A stretch of DNA of 64,000 nucleotides from Pleomorphomonas sp. T1.2MG-36 (GCF_950100655.1 NZ_CATNLY010000012.1:62001-126000), one strand, 5' to 3'. Shown: positions 30,107-40,289, numbered from the stretch's first letter. A program made the numbers and translations. Notes: a model not told the origin generated them from the sequence alone.

Positions 30107-30952
30107 ATGCGGCCTTTCGGCGTTTGGGGTGCTCTCGTGAACGGCGAGCGTGACGACAGATATGGCGGCGGAAGCGGGTTGCCCGGTTCCGGCTCCTTTG
30201 CGTTGTCGGTGTGGTTCGCCATCGCGGCCCTGGCACTGCTGTTCGCCGTCGTCGCTCTCGTCTACGGCAATCCAACCCGGGAAGCCGCTGCCCAGCCGCC
30301 GCGCCCGGTTGCGTCGGGAGGCGGGGCGACCCTGCTGCGAGGAACGGCAGCATCGGAGGCGGGTTCGGTGGCAACGCCGTCGAGTGGGCGCAGCGACATG
30401 GTTGGCGCCCCGACCCGTGATGGCGATATCGCCACGGAACTTGCCAAAGTACGGATCGAAAACGCGGCGCTCCGGCAGACGACCGAGCTCCTGCGCGGTC
30501 AGATCGATGCCTTGTCGGAACGGCTCGGCAAGATCGAGGGGCGATTTTCGGAGATGACCGGCAGCATCGGCGCGCCGACGGCACCGGCGCTCGGGACGAA
30601 AAGCGGCCTGCCGTCGTCGTCGACACGCAACTTCGACGATCTCGTGCCGCCGGACGGCAGCTCGCAAAGCGAGGCGGCCTATACCCAATTCGGCATGGAG
30701 CTGGGTACTTACGGCGACCTGACCTCGCTGAAGACGGCGTGGTCGGACCTCGTGAGGCAATATCCGGCGCTGTTCGAAGGACTGGATGGCCTCGCCACCA
30801 TCCGCGACCGTGGCGGACGCACCGAACTGCTGCTGATCGCCGGGCCGTTCCGCAACGCTGCAGAAGCCGCGGAGCGGTGTGGCAAGGCGGAAGCGTCAGG
30901 CATCAAGTGCCTGCCGGCCTTTTATCTGGGACAACAGCTGTCAATGCATTGA
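30107..30952 (+). CDS. Membrane-anchored protein with coiled coil and SPOR-like C-terminal domain
   Basis: 281 aa. Residues about 30-55 form a membrane segment (WFAIAALALLFAVVALVYG). About 110-150 is a likely coiled coil (ELAKVRIENAALRQTTELL). The C-terminal 80 residues (FGMELGTYGDLTSLKTAWSD to LLIAGPFRNAAEAAERCGK) have the pattern of a SPOR domain, which binds denuded glycan at division sites. A GTG ten codons in (30137) is an alternative start. The exact function is not known; an envelope or division role is inferred from the domain pattern. Confidence 0.7.
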   Translation: MRPFGVWGALVNGERDDRYGGGSGLPGSGSFALSVWFAIAALALLFAVVALVYGNPTREAAAQPPRPVASGGGATLLRGTAASEAGSVATPSSGRSDMVGAPTRDGDIATELAKVRIENAALRQTTELLRGQIDALSERLGKIEGRFSEMTGSIGAPTAPALGTKSGLPSSSTRNFDDLVPPDGSSQSEAAYTQFGMELGTYGDLTSLKTAWSDLVRQYPALFEGLDGLATIRDRGGRTELLLIAGPFRNAAEAAERCGKAEASGIKCLPAFYLGQQLSMH

Positions 30953-30973
30953 GGCCGGTTAGGACACCGGCCT
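30952..30973. terminator. Bidirectional hairpin between convergent SPOR-like and lipoprotein genes
   Basis: AGGCCGGT (30952-30959) and ACCGGCCT (30966-30973) form a perfect 8-bp stem with a 6-base loop, followed by TGCGTTTG. It sits exactly between two convergent stops. Confidence 0.6.
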
Positions 30974-30981
30974 TGCGTTTG

Positions 30982-31368
30982 TCAGGGAGTCTTGACCGGG
31001 CAGGCAGTTGCCGGATCGACCGAATAGGGATCGCAGATCGACGGCTCGGCGGGCTTGAAGGCGGACTCGGTTTCCTGAATCAGCGCCTGGGCCTCTTCGT
31101 TCTGCTGCTGACGGGCAACCGAAAGGGCCATCACCGCCGACGTGTTGTCGGACGGCATCCGGTAACCCCGGCTCTGGGCTTCCAGCGCCGCAGCCAACGC
31201 CGCCTGCTGGTTGGCATCGCGAACGATAGGCTTCTCTGCCTTGGGCTCGCTGGAAGCCACCGAGAGAAAATCTGAGGGTCCGCTTGCACATCCCCCAAGG
31301 GTGAGAACGGCAAAAACGGCGGTGGCGGCCGCAAGCGGCCATGAAGAACGGGACGTCGGGAAGCGCAT
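30982..31368 (-). CDS. Small hypothetical lipoprotein
   Basis: 128 aa from the ATG at 31368; an upstream in-frame ATG adds 26 residues that would disrupt the signal. The signal peptide ends in a lipobox, LTLGGC followed by AS, giving a lipidated Cys around residue 26. The mature part is hydrophilic, helical in character (QQAALAAALEAQSRGYRMP) and ends with two further cysteines in SICDPYSVDPATACP. No family is recognised. Ser after Ala at the +2 position suggests outer-membrane sorting, as an inference from the Lol rules. Confidence 0.7.
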   Translation of the reverse strand: MRFPTSRSSWPLAAATAVFAVLTLGGCASGPSDFLSVASSEPKAEKPIVRDANQQAALAAALEAQSRGYRMPSDNTSAVMALSVARQQQNEEAQALIQETESAFKPAEPSICDPYSVDPATACPVKTP

Positions 31369-31581
31369 GAAGCCTCGATACTCGTTATTGTCCGGAACAT
31401 ACACTAGCGCCAAAGTCTTTGCGATTTCCTTTTTAGCGCGCCGCAAAAGGTGATCGACGCGTGAAGATCCACGTTACCAATCGGACCGCCGGTTTCCGCC
31501 GAAATCTCCGCCTCCCATCTTGACGGCACGGCAAAAGCTCTCCATGCATCTCGGCCTCAAAAGCTCAGGATTTCGCCGCAA

Positions 31582-32916
31582 ATGACCACCGATCCCCGCT
31601 CCGAAACCGCTCCGAAGATTTCCTTCGTCAGCCTCGGCTGCCCGAAGGCCCTGGTCGACAGCGAGCGGATCGTCACGCATTTGAGGTCGGAGGGTTACGA
31701 GATCGCCCGACGACATGACGGCGCCGACGTGGTCATCGTCAACACCTGCGGCTTCCTCGACAGCGCCAAGGCCGAGAGCCTCGACGCCATCGGCAAGGCG
31801 ATGGCCGAAAACGGCAAGGTCATCGTCACCGGCTGCATGGGCGCCGAGCCCGAGCAGATCCGCGACGCCTTCCCCGATGTCCTGGCGATCACCGGCCCAC
31901 AGGCCTACGAAAGCGTGATGAGCGCCGTTCATGAGGCCATTCCGCCGGCCCACGACCCCTATGTCGATCTGGTACCGCCGCAGGGCGTCAAGCTGACGCC
32001 GCGTCACTACGCCTATCTCAAGATCTCCGAGGGCTGCCACAACCGCTGCAGCTTCTGCATCATTCCGAAGCTACGCGGCGATCTCGTCTCGCGGCCGGTG
32101 GTCGACGTGCTGAAAGAAGCCGAGAAGCTGGCCAACGCCGGCGTCAAGGAGCTGCTGGTCATCTCGCAGGACACCTCCGCCTACGGAGTCGACATCATGT
32201 ACCAGACCGGTATCTGGAAGGATCGGGAGATCCGCGCCCGCTTCTACGACCTTGCCGATGCGCTCTCGGAATTCGGCATCTGGGTGCGCCTGCACTACGT
32301 CTACCCCTACCCGCACGTGGACGAGGTCATCTCGCTGATGGCCGACGGCAAGGTGCTGCCCTACCTGGACATCCCCTTCCAGCACGCCTCCCCCAACGTG
32401 CTCCGCGCCATGCGCCGGCCGGCTCACCAGGAGAAGACGGCCGAGCGCATCGCCAAATGGCGCGACATCTGTCCCGATCTCGCAATACGCTCCACCTTCA
32501 TCGTCGGCTTCCCCGGTGAGACGGAAGAGGACTTCGAGATGCTGCTCGATTGGCTCTCCGAGGTGAAGCTGGAGCGCGTCGGCTGTTTCAAATACGAGCC
32601 CGTCAAGGGCGCCGCAGCCAACGATCTCGGCCTGCCGCTGGTGCCGCCGGAAGAGCAGGAGCGCCGCTGGCATCGCTTCATGGCCCATCAGCAGGGCATT
32701 TCGGCCAAGCTCCTGCAGCGCCGCGTCGGCAAGCGCATTCCGGTCATCATCGATGAGGCAAACGGCACGGTCGCCAAGGGCCGTTCCAAGTGGGACGCGC
32801 CGGAAATCGACGGCTCCGTTCACCTTACGAGCCGCCGCCCGATGCGCGTCGGCGACATCGTCACGGCCAAGATCGAGCGGGCCGACGCCTATGATCTCTG
32901 GGGCACGGTGGGCTGA
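31582..32916 (+). CDS. rimO: Ribosomal protein S12 methylthiotransferase RimO
   Basis: 444 aa radical-SAM enzyme that adds a methylthio group to an aspartate of ribosomal protein S12. The N-terminal UPF0004 domain has its own cluster cysteines ([27 protein letters not shown]). The radical-SAM motif is [13 protein letters not shown] domain closes the protein. Conserved [17 protein letters not shown] supports RimO over MiaB. A monocistronic unit; its stop is 9 bases from the convergent M20 gene. Confidence 0.95.
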   Translation: MTTDPRSETAPKISFVSLGCPKALVDSERIVTHLRSEGYEIARRHDGADVVIVNTCGFLDSAKAESLDAIGKAMAENGKVIVTGCMGAEPEQIRDAFPDVLAITGPQAYESVMSAVHEAIPPAHDPYVDLVPPQGVKLTPRHYAYLKISEGCHNRCSFCIIPKLRGDLVSRPVVDVLKEAEKLANAGVKELLVISQDTSAYGVDIMYQTGIWKDREIRARFYDLADALSEFGIWVRLHYVYPYPHVDEVISLMADGKVLPYLDIPFQHASPNVLRAMRRPAHQEKTAERIAKWRDICPDLAIRSTFIVGFPGETEEDFEMLLDWLSEVKLERVGCFKYEPVKGAAANDLGLPLVPPEEQERRWHRFMAHQQGISAKLLQRRVGKRIPVIIDEANGTVAKGRSKWDAPEIDGSVHLTSRRPMRVGDIVTAKIERADAYDLWGTVG

Positions 32917-32925
32917 TCACCCTCC

Positions 32926-34140
32926 TCACGGCGTGAGAAGGTCTTTCAGCGTCAGCGCGATGACCTCGGTGGCCGCCTTCAGATCCGAAAGCTGGACGTG
33001 CTCGTCGGCCGCGTGGGCGTTGGCCTCCAAAATGGAACGCGGACCGGCGCCGTAGAGAACCGTCGGGATGCCGGCCGCCGAGTAATGGCGGGCGTCGGTG
33101 TAGAGCGGCACGCCGGTCGGCTCGACGGCAACGCCGAGCACCGTCTCGGCATGTGCCGAGATGGACGCCACGAGCCGGTCGGCGCCGGGCAGTTCGCGCA
33201 AGGGCTCGGCCAGCATGATGCGGCGGCACTCCACCTCAAGACCGTCGACCTTGGGCGTCGCCGCCTCGATCAGCGCCACCAGCTTCTTCTCGACCTCGGT
33301 GCCGACCTCTTCGGGGATCAGACGGCGATCGAGACGCAGCGCGACGCGGTCGGGCACGACGTTGGTGTTGATGCCGCCGGAAATCAGTCCGACGGTGAGC
33401 TTGGGCGAACCGATGCCCTTCTGGGCCGAAACGGTGCTGCCGAGGCGGTGCCGCTCATCGTAGAGCGCCTTCAGGATCGGAACGGCATGCTCCAACGCGT
33501 CGACGCCGGTTTCCGGCATGGCCGCGTGGGCCTGCTTGCCACGGATGATGATCTCCATGTGCAGCACGCCGTTGTGAGCGGTGGTGATGGCATAGGAGAA
33601 GCCGGCGGAAATGGCGTAATCGGGCTTCGACAGGCCCTGCTCGATCAGGAACGCCGGGCCGACGAAGCCACCGGCCTCCTCATCGAAGGTGAGATGCAGT
33701 TCCACCGTACCGTCGAGGGGCAGCCCGGAGGCGATCAGCGCTTTCAGCGCAAAGGCATAGGTTGCGAAATCCGACTTCGAAACGGCGGCGCCGCGGCCGT
33801 AGATCGCGCCACCTTTCTCTTCCGCCCCATAGGGCTGCATCGTCCAGCCCGAGCCGGGCGGCACCACGTCGCCGTGGGCATTGAGGGCGATAACCGGCCC
33901 CTTCCCTTCCCCGAAGACATGGCGGACGATCAGATTGGTCACCGAGCGCATGCCATTCTGGCGAACGAAGGGTTCCGGCACCGGATGACGCTCGACACGG
34001 AAGCCAAGGGCTTCGAGGCGCTCGGCAGCCGTTTCGGCGATGGGCGCGCAATCGCCGGGCGGATTGTCGCTCGGTACCCTGACCAACGCTTTCAGGAAGT
34101 CGACCTCGGCGGCAAAGGCGGCTTCGATGATGGCTTTCAT
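32926..34140 (-). CDS. M20-family metallohydrolase (ArgE/DapE-like) with altered metal motif
   Basis: 404 aa, with the M20 catalytic domain split by a dimerisation domain (about 185-295). Visible: ALNAHGDVVPPG with the metal His and Asp, the catalytic/metal pair FDEEAGG, and DARHY near the C-terminus. The usual bridging-metal motif GRGxxDMKGG reads GRGAAVSKSD here: the Asp position is Val and an Asp occurs four residues later. The substrate is not known. Its ATG overlaps the allC stop (ATGA), placing it in the ureide operon, where an N-carbamoyl or ureido amide substrate would be sensible. Confidence 0.8.
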   Translation of the reverse strand: MKAIIEAAFAAEVDFLKALVRVPSDNPPGDCAPIAETAAERLEALGFRVERHPVPEPFVRQNGMRSVTNLIVRHVFGEGKGPVIALNAHGDVVPPGSGWTMQPYGAEEKGGAIYGRGAAVSKSDFATYAFALKALIASGLPLDGTVELHLTFDEEAGGFVGPAFLIEQGLSKPDYAISAGFSYAITTAHNGVLHMEIIIRGKQAHAAMPETGVDALEHAVPILKALYDERHRLGSTVSAQKGIGSPKLTVGLISGGINTNVVPDRVALRLDRRLIPEEVGTEVEKKLVALIEAATPKVDGLEVECRRIMLAEPLRELPGADRLVASISAHAETVLGVAVEPTGVPLYTDARHYSAAGIPTVLYGAGPRSILEANAHAADEHVQLSDLKAATEVIALTLKDLLTP

Positions 34141-35411
34141 ATCAGGTCCCCTGAAGATTCGGCGTCTATCGCCAGCCGCTCGACGGCCTTGATCAAGGCT
34201 TCCACGGCGAGGCCCATGTCGTCAATGGCGGTGAACTCGGCCGGATTGTGGCTGATGCCGCCACGGCAGCGCACGAACAGCATTCCGACGTCGGTAAGGT
34301 GGTGCATGGCGTGGCCATCATGGCCGGCGCCCGAGGCAAGCTGCCGTTGCGGGAGACCGAGATCGCGGGCGGCGGCGGCAAAAGCCTCCTGGAGGCGCGG
34401 AGCGCACGGCGTGGTCGGGCTTTCGTAGAACTTATCCATGGCGACGGACACGCCACGACGGTCGGCGATCGCCTGGAAACGCGCGTCCAACTCGGCGATG
34501 GCGGACAGACGCGGCGCATCGGCGTCGGCGCGAATGTCGAGAGTGAAGACCACTTCGGCCGGAATGACGTTGACGGCTCCCGGCTTGGCGACGAGGCGTC
34601 CGACGGTTGCGACCATCTGATGGGCTTGGCCGGCGCGAGCCACCTCCTCGATGGCCAGCATCAATTCCGCGCTGGCGGCGAGCGCATCGCGGCGCAAGGG
34701 CATCGGCACGGTACCGGCGTGGCCGGCCTCGCCGGTGACGGTCACCGAAAAGCGCGACTGGCCGGCAATGGAGGTCACGATGCCGATCGGCAGGCCTTCG
34801 GCCTCCAGCACCGGTCCCTGTTCGATGTGCACTTCTAGGTAAGCGAGCGCTTCCTCGCGGGCGTAGGCGGCAGAGGCCGCCGCGTTCGGGTCGCCGCCAA
34901 AGGCGAGGAGAGCGTCGCGCAGGAGCACGCCATCGGCGTCCCGCGCATCGAGATCGGACGGCACGAGGCAACCGGCAACAGCCGAACTGGACACCAGCGT
35001 CGTCGGGAACCGGACGCCCTCCTCGTCACCGAAGGCCAGCACGTCGACCCCGAACGGCAGTTCGATGCCCCGCGCCCGGATTTCCTCCACGGCGAGGATC
35101 CCGGCGACGACGCCCAGCATGCCGTCGTACCGACCGGCGTTGACCACCGTGTCGATGTGCGAGCCGATCAGAACGCGCCGGTTGCCTGCCCTTCCCGGCG
35201 CGGTCGGCTTCAGGCGGCCGCGTACCGTACCAAGCGCGTCGGACCCGACGTCGAGGCCGGCGCCATGCATCCACTCGGCAACCCGGCCGGCTGCCGCGCG
35301 GTGGGCGGGCGATAGATAGAGGCGGGTCAGGTTGGCGTCGTCGTCGGTGAAGGCGGCGAGTTCGGCGAGCATCGCCTCGGCACGAGCGCCGAGTTCGGTC
35401 GGTGTCCTCAC
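34137..35411 (-). CDS. allC: Allantoate amidohydrolase-type M20 enzyme
   Basis: 424 aa. The family hydrolyses allantoate or other N-carbamoyl substrates using two metals. Visible: GSHIDTVVNAGRYDG, FGDEEGVRF, the metal Glu and Gln set in EVHIEQGPVLE, the GHAGTVPM loop in the lid domain, and GHDGHAMHH near the end. Members of this family also act on N-carbamoyl amino acids; the neighbouring uraD makes allantoate the best guess. The GTG start overlaps the uraD stop as GTGA. Confidence 0.8.
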   Translation of the reverse strand: MRTPTELGARAEAMLAELAAFTDDDANLTRLYLSPAHRAAAGRVAEWMHGAGLDVGSDALGTVRGRLKPTAPGRAGNRRVLIGSHIDTVVNAGRYDGMLGVVAGILAVEEIRARGIELPFGVDVLAFGDEEGVRFPTTLVSSSAVAGCLVPSDLDARDADGVLLRDALLAFGGDPNAAASAAYAREEALAYLEVHIEQGPVLEAEGLPIGIVTSIAGQSRFSVTVTGEAGHAGTVPMPLRRDALAASAELMLAIEEVARAGQAHQMVATVGRLVAKPGAVNVIPAEVVFTLDIRADADAPRLSAIAELDARFQAIADRRGVSVAMDKFYESPTTPCAPRLQEAFAAAARDLGLPQRQLASGAGHDGHAMHHLTDVGMLFVRCRGGISHNPAEFTAIDDMGLAVEALIKAVERLAIDAESSGDLI

Positions 35412-35917
35412 GATGCGACCCGGTCTTCGATCCGGAAACGGAAGATGCGCGCGATCTCGTCGAGCGCCCGCTCGAACTCCGTGTCGGGGCTGTTGCCGAG
35501 CCGCTCCTCGAAGGACGCAAGAATGTCGGCCTTCGTTGCTCCGCGCACGGCGAGGATGAACGGAAAGCCAAACCGCTCCCGGTAGGTTTTGTTGAGCGCC
35601 TCGAAGCGGCCGAACTCCTCCGGCGACAACGCATCGAGCCCGGCGCCGGCCTGCTCGCGGCGGGAATCGTCGGCGATCGACTTGGCCTTGGTGGCGAGAT
35701 CGGGGTGGGCACGGATGAGCGCGAGCTTGGCGGCGCGGCCTGCGGCACGCAACACCTGCTCGAAGGCGGCGACGATGGCGTCGCGGTCCTGGAAGGGGCG
35801 CATTTCCTCGGCGGCCTCGGCCACCCAGGGCGAATGTTCGGCAACATCGCCGAAGGTGGCCATGAAGGCCTTGGCACCCAGGCTGTTCACATCCTGGACA
35901 GTTGTCGGAAGGGTCAT
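35408..35917 (-). CDS. uraD: OHCU decarboxylase
   Basis: 169 aa. It decarboxylates 2-oxo-4-hydroxy-4-carboxy-5-ureidoimidazoline to S-allantoin, the last step of urate oxidation. The catalytic His lies in VAEHSPWVAEAA, a hallmark of the family, and the substrate-binding KLALIRAHPDLA is present. No urate oxidase or hydroxyisourate hydrolase gene is in the window, so the rest of the pathway must be elsewhere. It sits 51 bases downstream of ribD on the same strand and overlaps allC. Confidence 0.9.
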   Translation of the reverse strand: MTLPTTVQDVNSLGAKAFMATFGDVAEHSPWVAEAAEEMRPFQDRDAIVAAFEQVLRAAGRAAKLALIRAHPDLATKAKSIADDSRREQAGAGLDALSPEEFGRFEALNKTYRERFGFPFILAVRGATKADILASFEERLGNSPDTEFERALDEIARIFRFRIEDRVAS

Positions 35918-35968
35918 CGCGGTCCCCGCTCGGGCTTACAAATCATTAACCGCAAGAGGTTGGCAAAA

Positions 35969-37174
35969 TCACAGAGGTTCCGCAATAGGCCGACGGATAG
36001 GCCTTACGGGTAGCCGAATGTCGTGGATCGACGTCCGGCCGTCGATACGGGCGAGATGCAGCAACCGGTCCTTTCCGAACGACCTGCCGGAGACGATGTG
36101 GAAGGCGTTTGGGTCGGACAACTCGGTCAACGGCAGCTCGGGAACCTCGCCGCCGGCGGTATCCTCGGAGACGATGATCGTCGCTTCGTCGACCATGCCG
36201 GCTTCGAGCAGAGACCGCGACAGCCGGACCCCGCCCTCGGCCAGCACCGAGCTTATGCCGAGACCTCCCATCTGAAACAATACGTCGGCAAGATCGAGGC
36301 GGCCCGAGGCCTCGCGCTCGGCGGTAAGCACCAGCACGCCGCGCTGGAACAGGGCCTTCACCCGCTCCTCGGGCGCGTCGGGCGCCACGAAAACCCAGGT
36401 CGGCGACGTCCGGGCCAGCGTGACGACATTGGAGTTTACCGGCGTGCGCGCCTCGGCATCGACGATCACGCGGACCGGGGAACGGGCTTCGCAGCCCGGC
36501 AGGCGGGCCGTGAGGCGCGGATCGTCGGCAACGATGGTGCCGCTACCGACCATGACGGCGTCATGCTGGAGGCGGAGGCCGAAACCATGGGCGCGCGCGG
36601 CGGTGGACGCGATCGGCCGCATGCCCTCGCCCGTGCACTCGATGCAACCGTCGGCGCTGAGCATGAGGCGAAGGTGAACGTGCGGACGGTCGAGACGCGA
36701 CCGGGCGATATGTCCGGCATGCAGCAGCGCCGCCTCGCTGGCATGGACGCCGCTCGTCACCCTGATGCCGTTGCGCTCGAGAACGACCAGACTGCGGCCG
36801 GAATAGCGAGGATCTGGATCCTCGATGCCCACGACGACATGAGCGACGCCGGCATTGACCAGCGCGGTGACGCAGGATGGAGCAGGACCGCCGTTGAGAC
36901 AGGGCTCCAGCGTCACGTAGAGCGTGGCGCCACGCGCCCGAGCACCGGCCGCCGCCAGCACCAGCGCCTCGGCATGCGGCCGCCCGCCGGGCGCCGAGAC
37001 GGCGCGGGCAATTACTTCGAAGCCGTCGGGCGCCTTCCGCACGAGAATGGCGCCGACGGACGGATGCGGCCGGGCAACGCCGGCATTCCGCCAGCCAAGG
37101 GCGATGGCGGCGGCCATGAAACGACGGTCAAGTTCGGTCGGTTGCCCTCGGGCCACCGTCATCGCCGCCCTCAC
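35969..37174 (-). CDS. ribD: Bifunctional riboflavin deaminase/reductase RibD
   Basis: 401 aa. The N-terminal deaminase domain has the zinc motif HAE (in RPHAEALVL) and [12 protein letters not shown]. The spacing of both zinc cysteines equals the usual PCxHxGxxPPC form, but His, Thr/Pro and Pro positions differ. The C-terminal reductase domain has [18 protein letters not shown] and [16 protein letters not shown]. It catalyses two steps in riboflavin synthesis. It overlaps nrdR by four bases (ATGA). The ribE, ribH and nusB genes that often follow are not here; uraD follows. Confidence 0.92.
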   Translation of the reverse strand: MRAAMTVARGQPTELDRRFMAAAIALGWRNAGVARPHPSVGAILVRKAPDGFEVIARAVSAPGGRPHAEALVLAAAGARARGATLYVTLEPCLNGGPAPSCVTALVNAGVAHVVVGIEDPDPRYSGRSLVVLERNGIRVTSGVHASEAALLHAGHIARSRLDRPHVHLRLMLSADGCIECTGEGMRPIASTAARAHGFGLRLQHDAVMVGSGTIVADDPRLTARLPGCEARSPVRVIVDAEARTPVNSNVVTLARTSPTWVFVAPDAPEERVKALFQRGVLVLTAEREASGRLDLADVLFQMGGLGISSVLAEGGVRLSRSLLEAGMVDEATIIVSEDTAGGEVPELPLTELSDPNAFHIVSGRSFGKDRLLHLARIDGRTSIHDIRLPVRPIRRPIAEPL

Positions 37175-37629
37175 TCGCTGTCGGCGTTGAGCTCGCCCAG
37201 CACGCTCTCGAAATCCTTGGCCTCGCGGAAGTCGCGATAGACGGATGCAAAGCGCACATAGGCAACGTCATCGAGCGTTTTCAGGCCTTCCATGACCAGC
37301 CGGCCGATCAAGCCGGCCTCGATCTCGCTCTCTCCCATGCTTTCAAGCTGACGAACGATGCCATTGACCATGCGCTCGACCCGCTCGCTCTCCACAGGAC
37401 GCTTGCGAAGGGCGATCTGCACCGATCGCATCAGCTTGTCCCGATCGAACGGCACGCGTCGGCCGGACCGTTTGATGACGGTAAGCTCGCGCAGCTGCAC
37501 GCGCTCGAAGGTGGTGAAGCGCCCGCCGCAAGCAATGCAGACACGCCGACGACGGATTGCGGTTCCGTCTTCGGTGGGGCGGCTGTCCTTCACCTGGCTG
37601 TCTTCGTTGCCGCAATAAGGACACCGCAT
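37171..37629 (-). CDS. nrdR: Transcriptional repressor NrdR
   Basis: 152 aa from the ATG at 37629 ([11 protein letters not shown]). The N-terminal zinc ribbon CPYC...CIAC is followed by an ATP-cone domain ([20 protein letters not shown]). NrdR senses (d)ATP and represses ribonucleotide reductase genes by binding paired NrdR boxes. The length is typical. The nrdR-ribD order is conserved in many bacteria. Confidence 0.96.
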   Translation of the reverse strand: MRCPYCGNEDSQVKDSRPTEDGTAIRRRRVCIACGGRFTTFERVQLRELTVIKRSGRRVPFDRDKLMRSVQIALRKRPVESERVERMVNGIVRQLESMGESEIEAGLIGRLVMEGLKTLDDVAYVRFASVYRDFREAKDFESVLGELNADSE

Positions 37630-37686
37630 GGGGCTCACTCTCCGTCGAATCTGATAAAGCGGCACTATATCGATCAGGGGTGGGCG

Positions 37687-38256
37687 ATGCCACAGAGCCG
37701 AAGGACACGAGCGCCGGAGATTGAGACGGACCGGCTGATTCTGCGCGGACACAGGCGCGACGATTTTCCGGCGCTGGCCGCCATGTGGGCCGATCCGGAG
37801 GTGACGCGCTTCATCTCAGGCCGGCCGGCGACCGAGCACGAGAGCTGGATGCGCTACCTGCGCTATGCCGGCCACTGGATCGTCATGGGCTATGGTTTCT
37901 GGGCGGCGACACGCAAGGACACCGGCGCCTTCATCGGCGAGATCGGGTTCTCCGACTTCAAGCGTCCCATCGACCTGCCGGTGAGAGGCTTGCCGGAGGC
38001 CGGCTGGGCTTTCGTGCGGTCCGCCCATGGCCAAGGACTTGCCAGCGAGGCACTTGCGGCCTGCCTCGCCTGGGCGGACAAGGCGGCACGCTTTCCCCTC
38101 ACCACCTGCATCATCGAACCGCAAAATGCGCCGTCGATCCGACTGGCAGAACGAGCCGGCTACAAGCAAGCCGCCGTCATCGCCGGAACGGAAGGCACTC
38201 CGATCGGCCTTTACGAACGCGTACGCCCCAAGAACAGACAAGCCCCGGAATCCTGA
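37687..38256 (+). CDS. GNAT-family N-acetyltransferase (RimJ/RimL type)
   Basis: 189 aa. The N-terminal [18 protein letters not shown] and later [20 protein letters not shown] (the acetyl-CoA-binding pyrophosphate loop) place it in the RimJ/RimL-like branch. The substrate is unknown. Divergent from nrdR with 57 bases between starts. A strong hairpin overlaps its last codons. Confidence 0.85.
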   Translation: MPQSRRTRAPEIETDRLILRGHRRDDFPALAAMWADPEVTRFISGRPATEHESWMRYLRYAGHWIVMGYGFWAATRKDTGAFIGEIGFSDFKRPIDLPVRGLPEAGWAFVRSAHGQGLASEALAACLAWADKAARFPLTTCIIEPQNAPSIRLAERAGYKQAAVIAGTEGTPIGLYERVRPKNRQAPES

Positions 38257-38268
38257 GATTCCGGGGCT
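38241..38268. terminator. Bidirectional terminator hairpin between GNAT and wrbA genes
   Basis: A perfect 12-bp stem: AGCCCCGGAATC (38241-38252) with GATTCCGGGGCT (38257-38268) around a CTGA loop, which contains part of the GNAT stop codon. It lies between convergent genes. No long T-run, but the stem is very stable. Confidence 0.65.
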
Positions 38269-38292
38269 CGCATCGGTCAGCGATCCGGCCGA

Positions 38293-38892
38293 TCAGCCGA
38301 ACAGCTTGGTCGCGATCTTGGCGACGTGGGCACCCTGATAGCGAGCGGCCTCAAGTTCGATCTCGGACGGCTGACGCGAGCCGTCACCGTCGGTGATGGT
38401 GGAGGCGCCGTAGGGCGAGCCGCCCTTGACGGCCTCGACGCCCATCTGCCCCTGGAAGGCATAGGGCAGACCGACGTAGGCCATGCCGTGATGCAGGAAG
38501 GTGGGGATCAGGCCAAGGATGGTCGATTCCTGGCCGCCGTGCTGGGTGGCCGACGAGGTGAAGGCCGACGCGACCTTGCCAACGAGCTTGCCCTGGGCCC
38601 AGAGAGCGCCGGTCTGGTCGAGGAAGTTGCGCATCTGCGAGGCAACGGTGCCATAGCGCGTGCCGGCGCCGACGATGATGGCGTCGTAGTCGGCCAGCTC
38701 ATCCGGCTTGGCGATCGGAGCGGCCTGATCGACCTTGTAGTAGGAAGCCTTGGCGACATCCTCGGGGACCAGTTCCGGAACGCGCTTCACATCGACCGTC
38801 GCGCCGGCCGAACGAGCACCTTCGGCGACGGCGTTGGCCATCGTCTCGATATGTCCGTAAGCAGAATAGTAGAGCACAAGCACCTTGGCCAT
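38293..38892 (-). CDS. wrbA: NAD(P)H:quinone oxidoreductase WrbA
   Basis: 199 aa flavodoxin-like FMN protein. The phosphate loop [19 protein letters not shown] and the FMN-ring loop [19 protein letters not shown] are both present, as in WrbA. It reduces quinones by two electrons and protects against redox cycling. Length and motifs are typical. Confidence 0.94.
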   Translation of the reverse strand: MAKVLVLYYSAYGHIETMANAVAEGARSAGATVDVKRVPELVPEDVAKASYYKVDQAAPIAKPDELADYDAIIVGAGTRYGTVASQMRNFLDQTGALWAQGKLVGKVASAFTSSATQHGGQESTILGLIPTFLHHGMAYVGLPYAFQGQMGVEAVKGGSPYGASTITDGDGSRQPSEIELEAARYQGAHVAKIATKLFG

Positions 38893-39114
38893 ATTATGAA
38901 GTCCCCAATGAATGCCGGTCCTGCCGGCGAAAGCGGTGCCTTGAACTTAGCCCTTCGAACGGCTACGCAAAGCCACGTAATGGGCGACACATCTTCCACC
39001 CAGGGTGAACGATCAACCCCTTTCAGGGGGGCATTTAGGCGTCCACATTGATCGAAACCCGTCGCCTGCGGCTACGCAGCGTGCGCCTTTCCTGCTCTCA
39101 CTTGGGAACCGACC

Positions 39115-40143
39115 ATGGAATTCGGCATCGACAGCTTCGTTTCGACCACCTGGACTCCGGCCAGCAAAACCGGCGACGCCGAGCGCATGGCGCGTCTTCT
39201 CGAGGAAATCGAGACGGCCGATGCGGCCGGACTCGATGTTTTCGCCATCGGTGAGCATCATCGCGAGGAATATCTCGCCTCAGCTCCCGCCGTCATTCTG
39301 GCCGCCGCGGCGGCACGGACGAAAAACATCCGGCTGGCCAGCGCCGTGACGGTGCTGAGCTCCGACGAGCCGGTGCGCGTGTTCCAGCAGTTTGCCACGC
39401 TGGATCTGATCTCCAACGGCCGAGCCGAGATCATTGTCGGGCGCGGCTCGTTCATCGAATCCTATCCGCTGTTCGGCTTCGACCTCAGAAACTACGACGA
39501 ACTGTTCACCGAGAAGCTCGACCTGCTGCTGACCATCCGCGACAACATCAATGTGACCTGGTCGGGCAAGCACCGGGCGGCTCTGACCGGACAGGGCGTC
39601 TACCCCCGGCCGGTACAGAAGCAGTTGCCCATTCGCATCGGCGTCGGCGGCACGCCGGCATCCTTCGCCCGCGCCGGGTTCCTTGGTCTGCCGTTGGTCG
39701 TCGCCATCATCGGCGGCGAACCTCACCGCTTCCGGCCGCTGATTGATCTCTATCGCCGAGCGGGCGCCGAAGCCGGTCATCCGCCCGAGAAGCTCAGTGT
39801 CGGCGTTCATGCGGTGGGCTTCCTCGCCGACACCACCGAAGAAGCCGCCGACATCTACTGGCCGGGCTATGAGCGAACCTTCTCGAAGATCGGACGGGAA
39901 CGCGGCTGGGGACCGACGACGCGTGCCCAGTATGATGCGCTACGCGGGCCGACCGGCGCGCTGATGATCGGCGGCCCCGACGAGATCATCGCCAAGGTCC
40001 GCCACGTCAACGAGTCGCTCGGCGGCATCGACCGCCTCACCCTGCTGCTGCAAGGTCAGGAGTTGCCGCATGCCGCGGCTCTCCATTCGATCGAGCTGCT
40101 CGGCAACAAGGTGAAACCGGCGGTCAATGGCGGGACCGCCTGA
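39115..40143 (+). CDS. LLM-class (luciferase-like) flavin-dependent oxidoreductase
   Basis: 342 aa with the bacterial luciferase-like TIM-barrel pattern: N-terminal EFGIDSFVSTTW, then DVFAIGEHHREEYLASAP, where the HH pair is typical, and GRAEIIVGRGSFIESYPLFG. It is a probable FMN-dependent monooxygenase or reductase; the substrate is unknown. No flavin reductase gene lies beside it. The 222 bases upstream, divergent from wrbA, show no recognisable element. Confidence 0.87.
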   Translation: MEFGIDSFVSTTWTPASKTGDAERMARLLEEIETADAAGLDVFAIGEHHREEYLASAPAVILAAAAARTKNIRLASAVTVLSSDEPVRVFQQFATLDLISNGRAEIIVGRGSFIESYPLFGFDLRNYDELFTEKLDLLLTIRDNINVTWSGKHRAALTGQGVYPRPVQKQLPIRIGVGGTPASFARAGFLGLPLVVAIIGGEPHRFRPLIDLYRRAGAEAGHPPEKLSVGVHAVGFLADTTEEAADIYWPGYERTFSKIGRERGWGPTTRAQYDALRGPTGALMIGGPDEIIAKVRHVNESLGGIDRLTLLLQGQELPHAAALHSIELLGNKVKPAVNGGTA

Positions 40144-40289
40144 TACCTGCCGCTCGAGACGGTCCGTCGTCCTGATGGCGGACCGACCTTGGCAATCGTT
40201 CAGTTCTGAATGATGGTCTACGAAATCGGGCAATATGAATCGTTTTTTCTGGCGTCTATATGCTTCTCCGGCAATCACCGGAGGCGACC

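Noticed and set aside
35969..37174. Inactive deaminase domain in RibD because of the odd PCxNG motif
   Set aside because: The zinc His, both zinc Cys and the catalytic Glu are kept with normal spacing, so activity is still expected.
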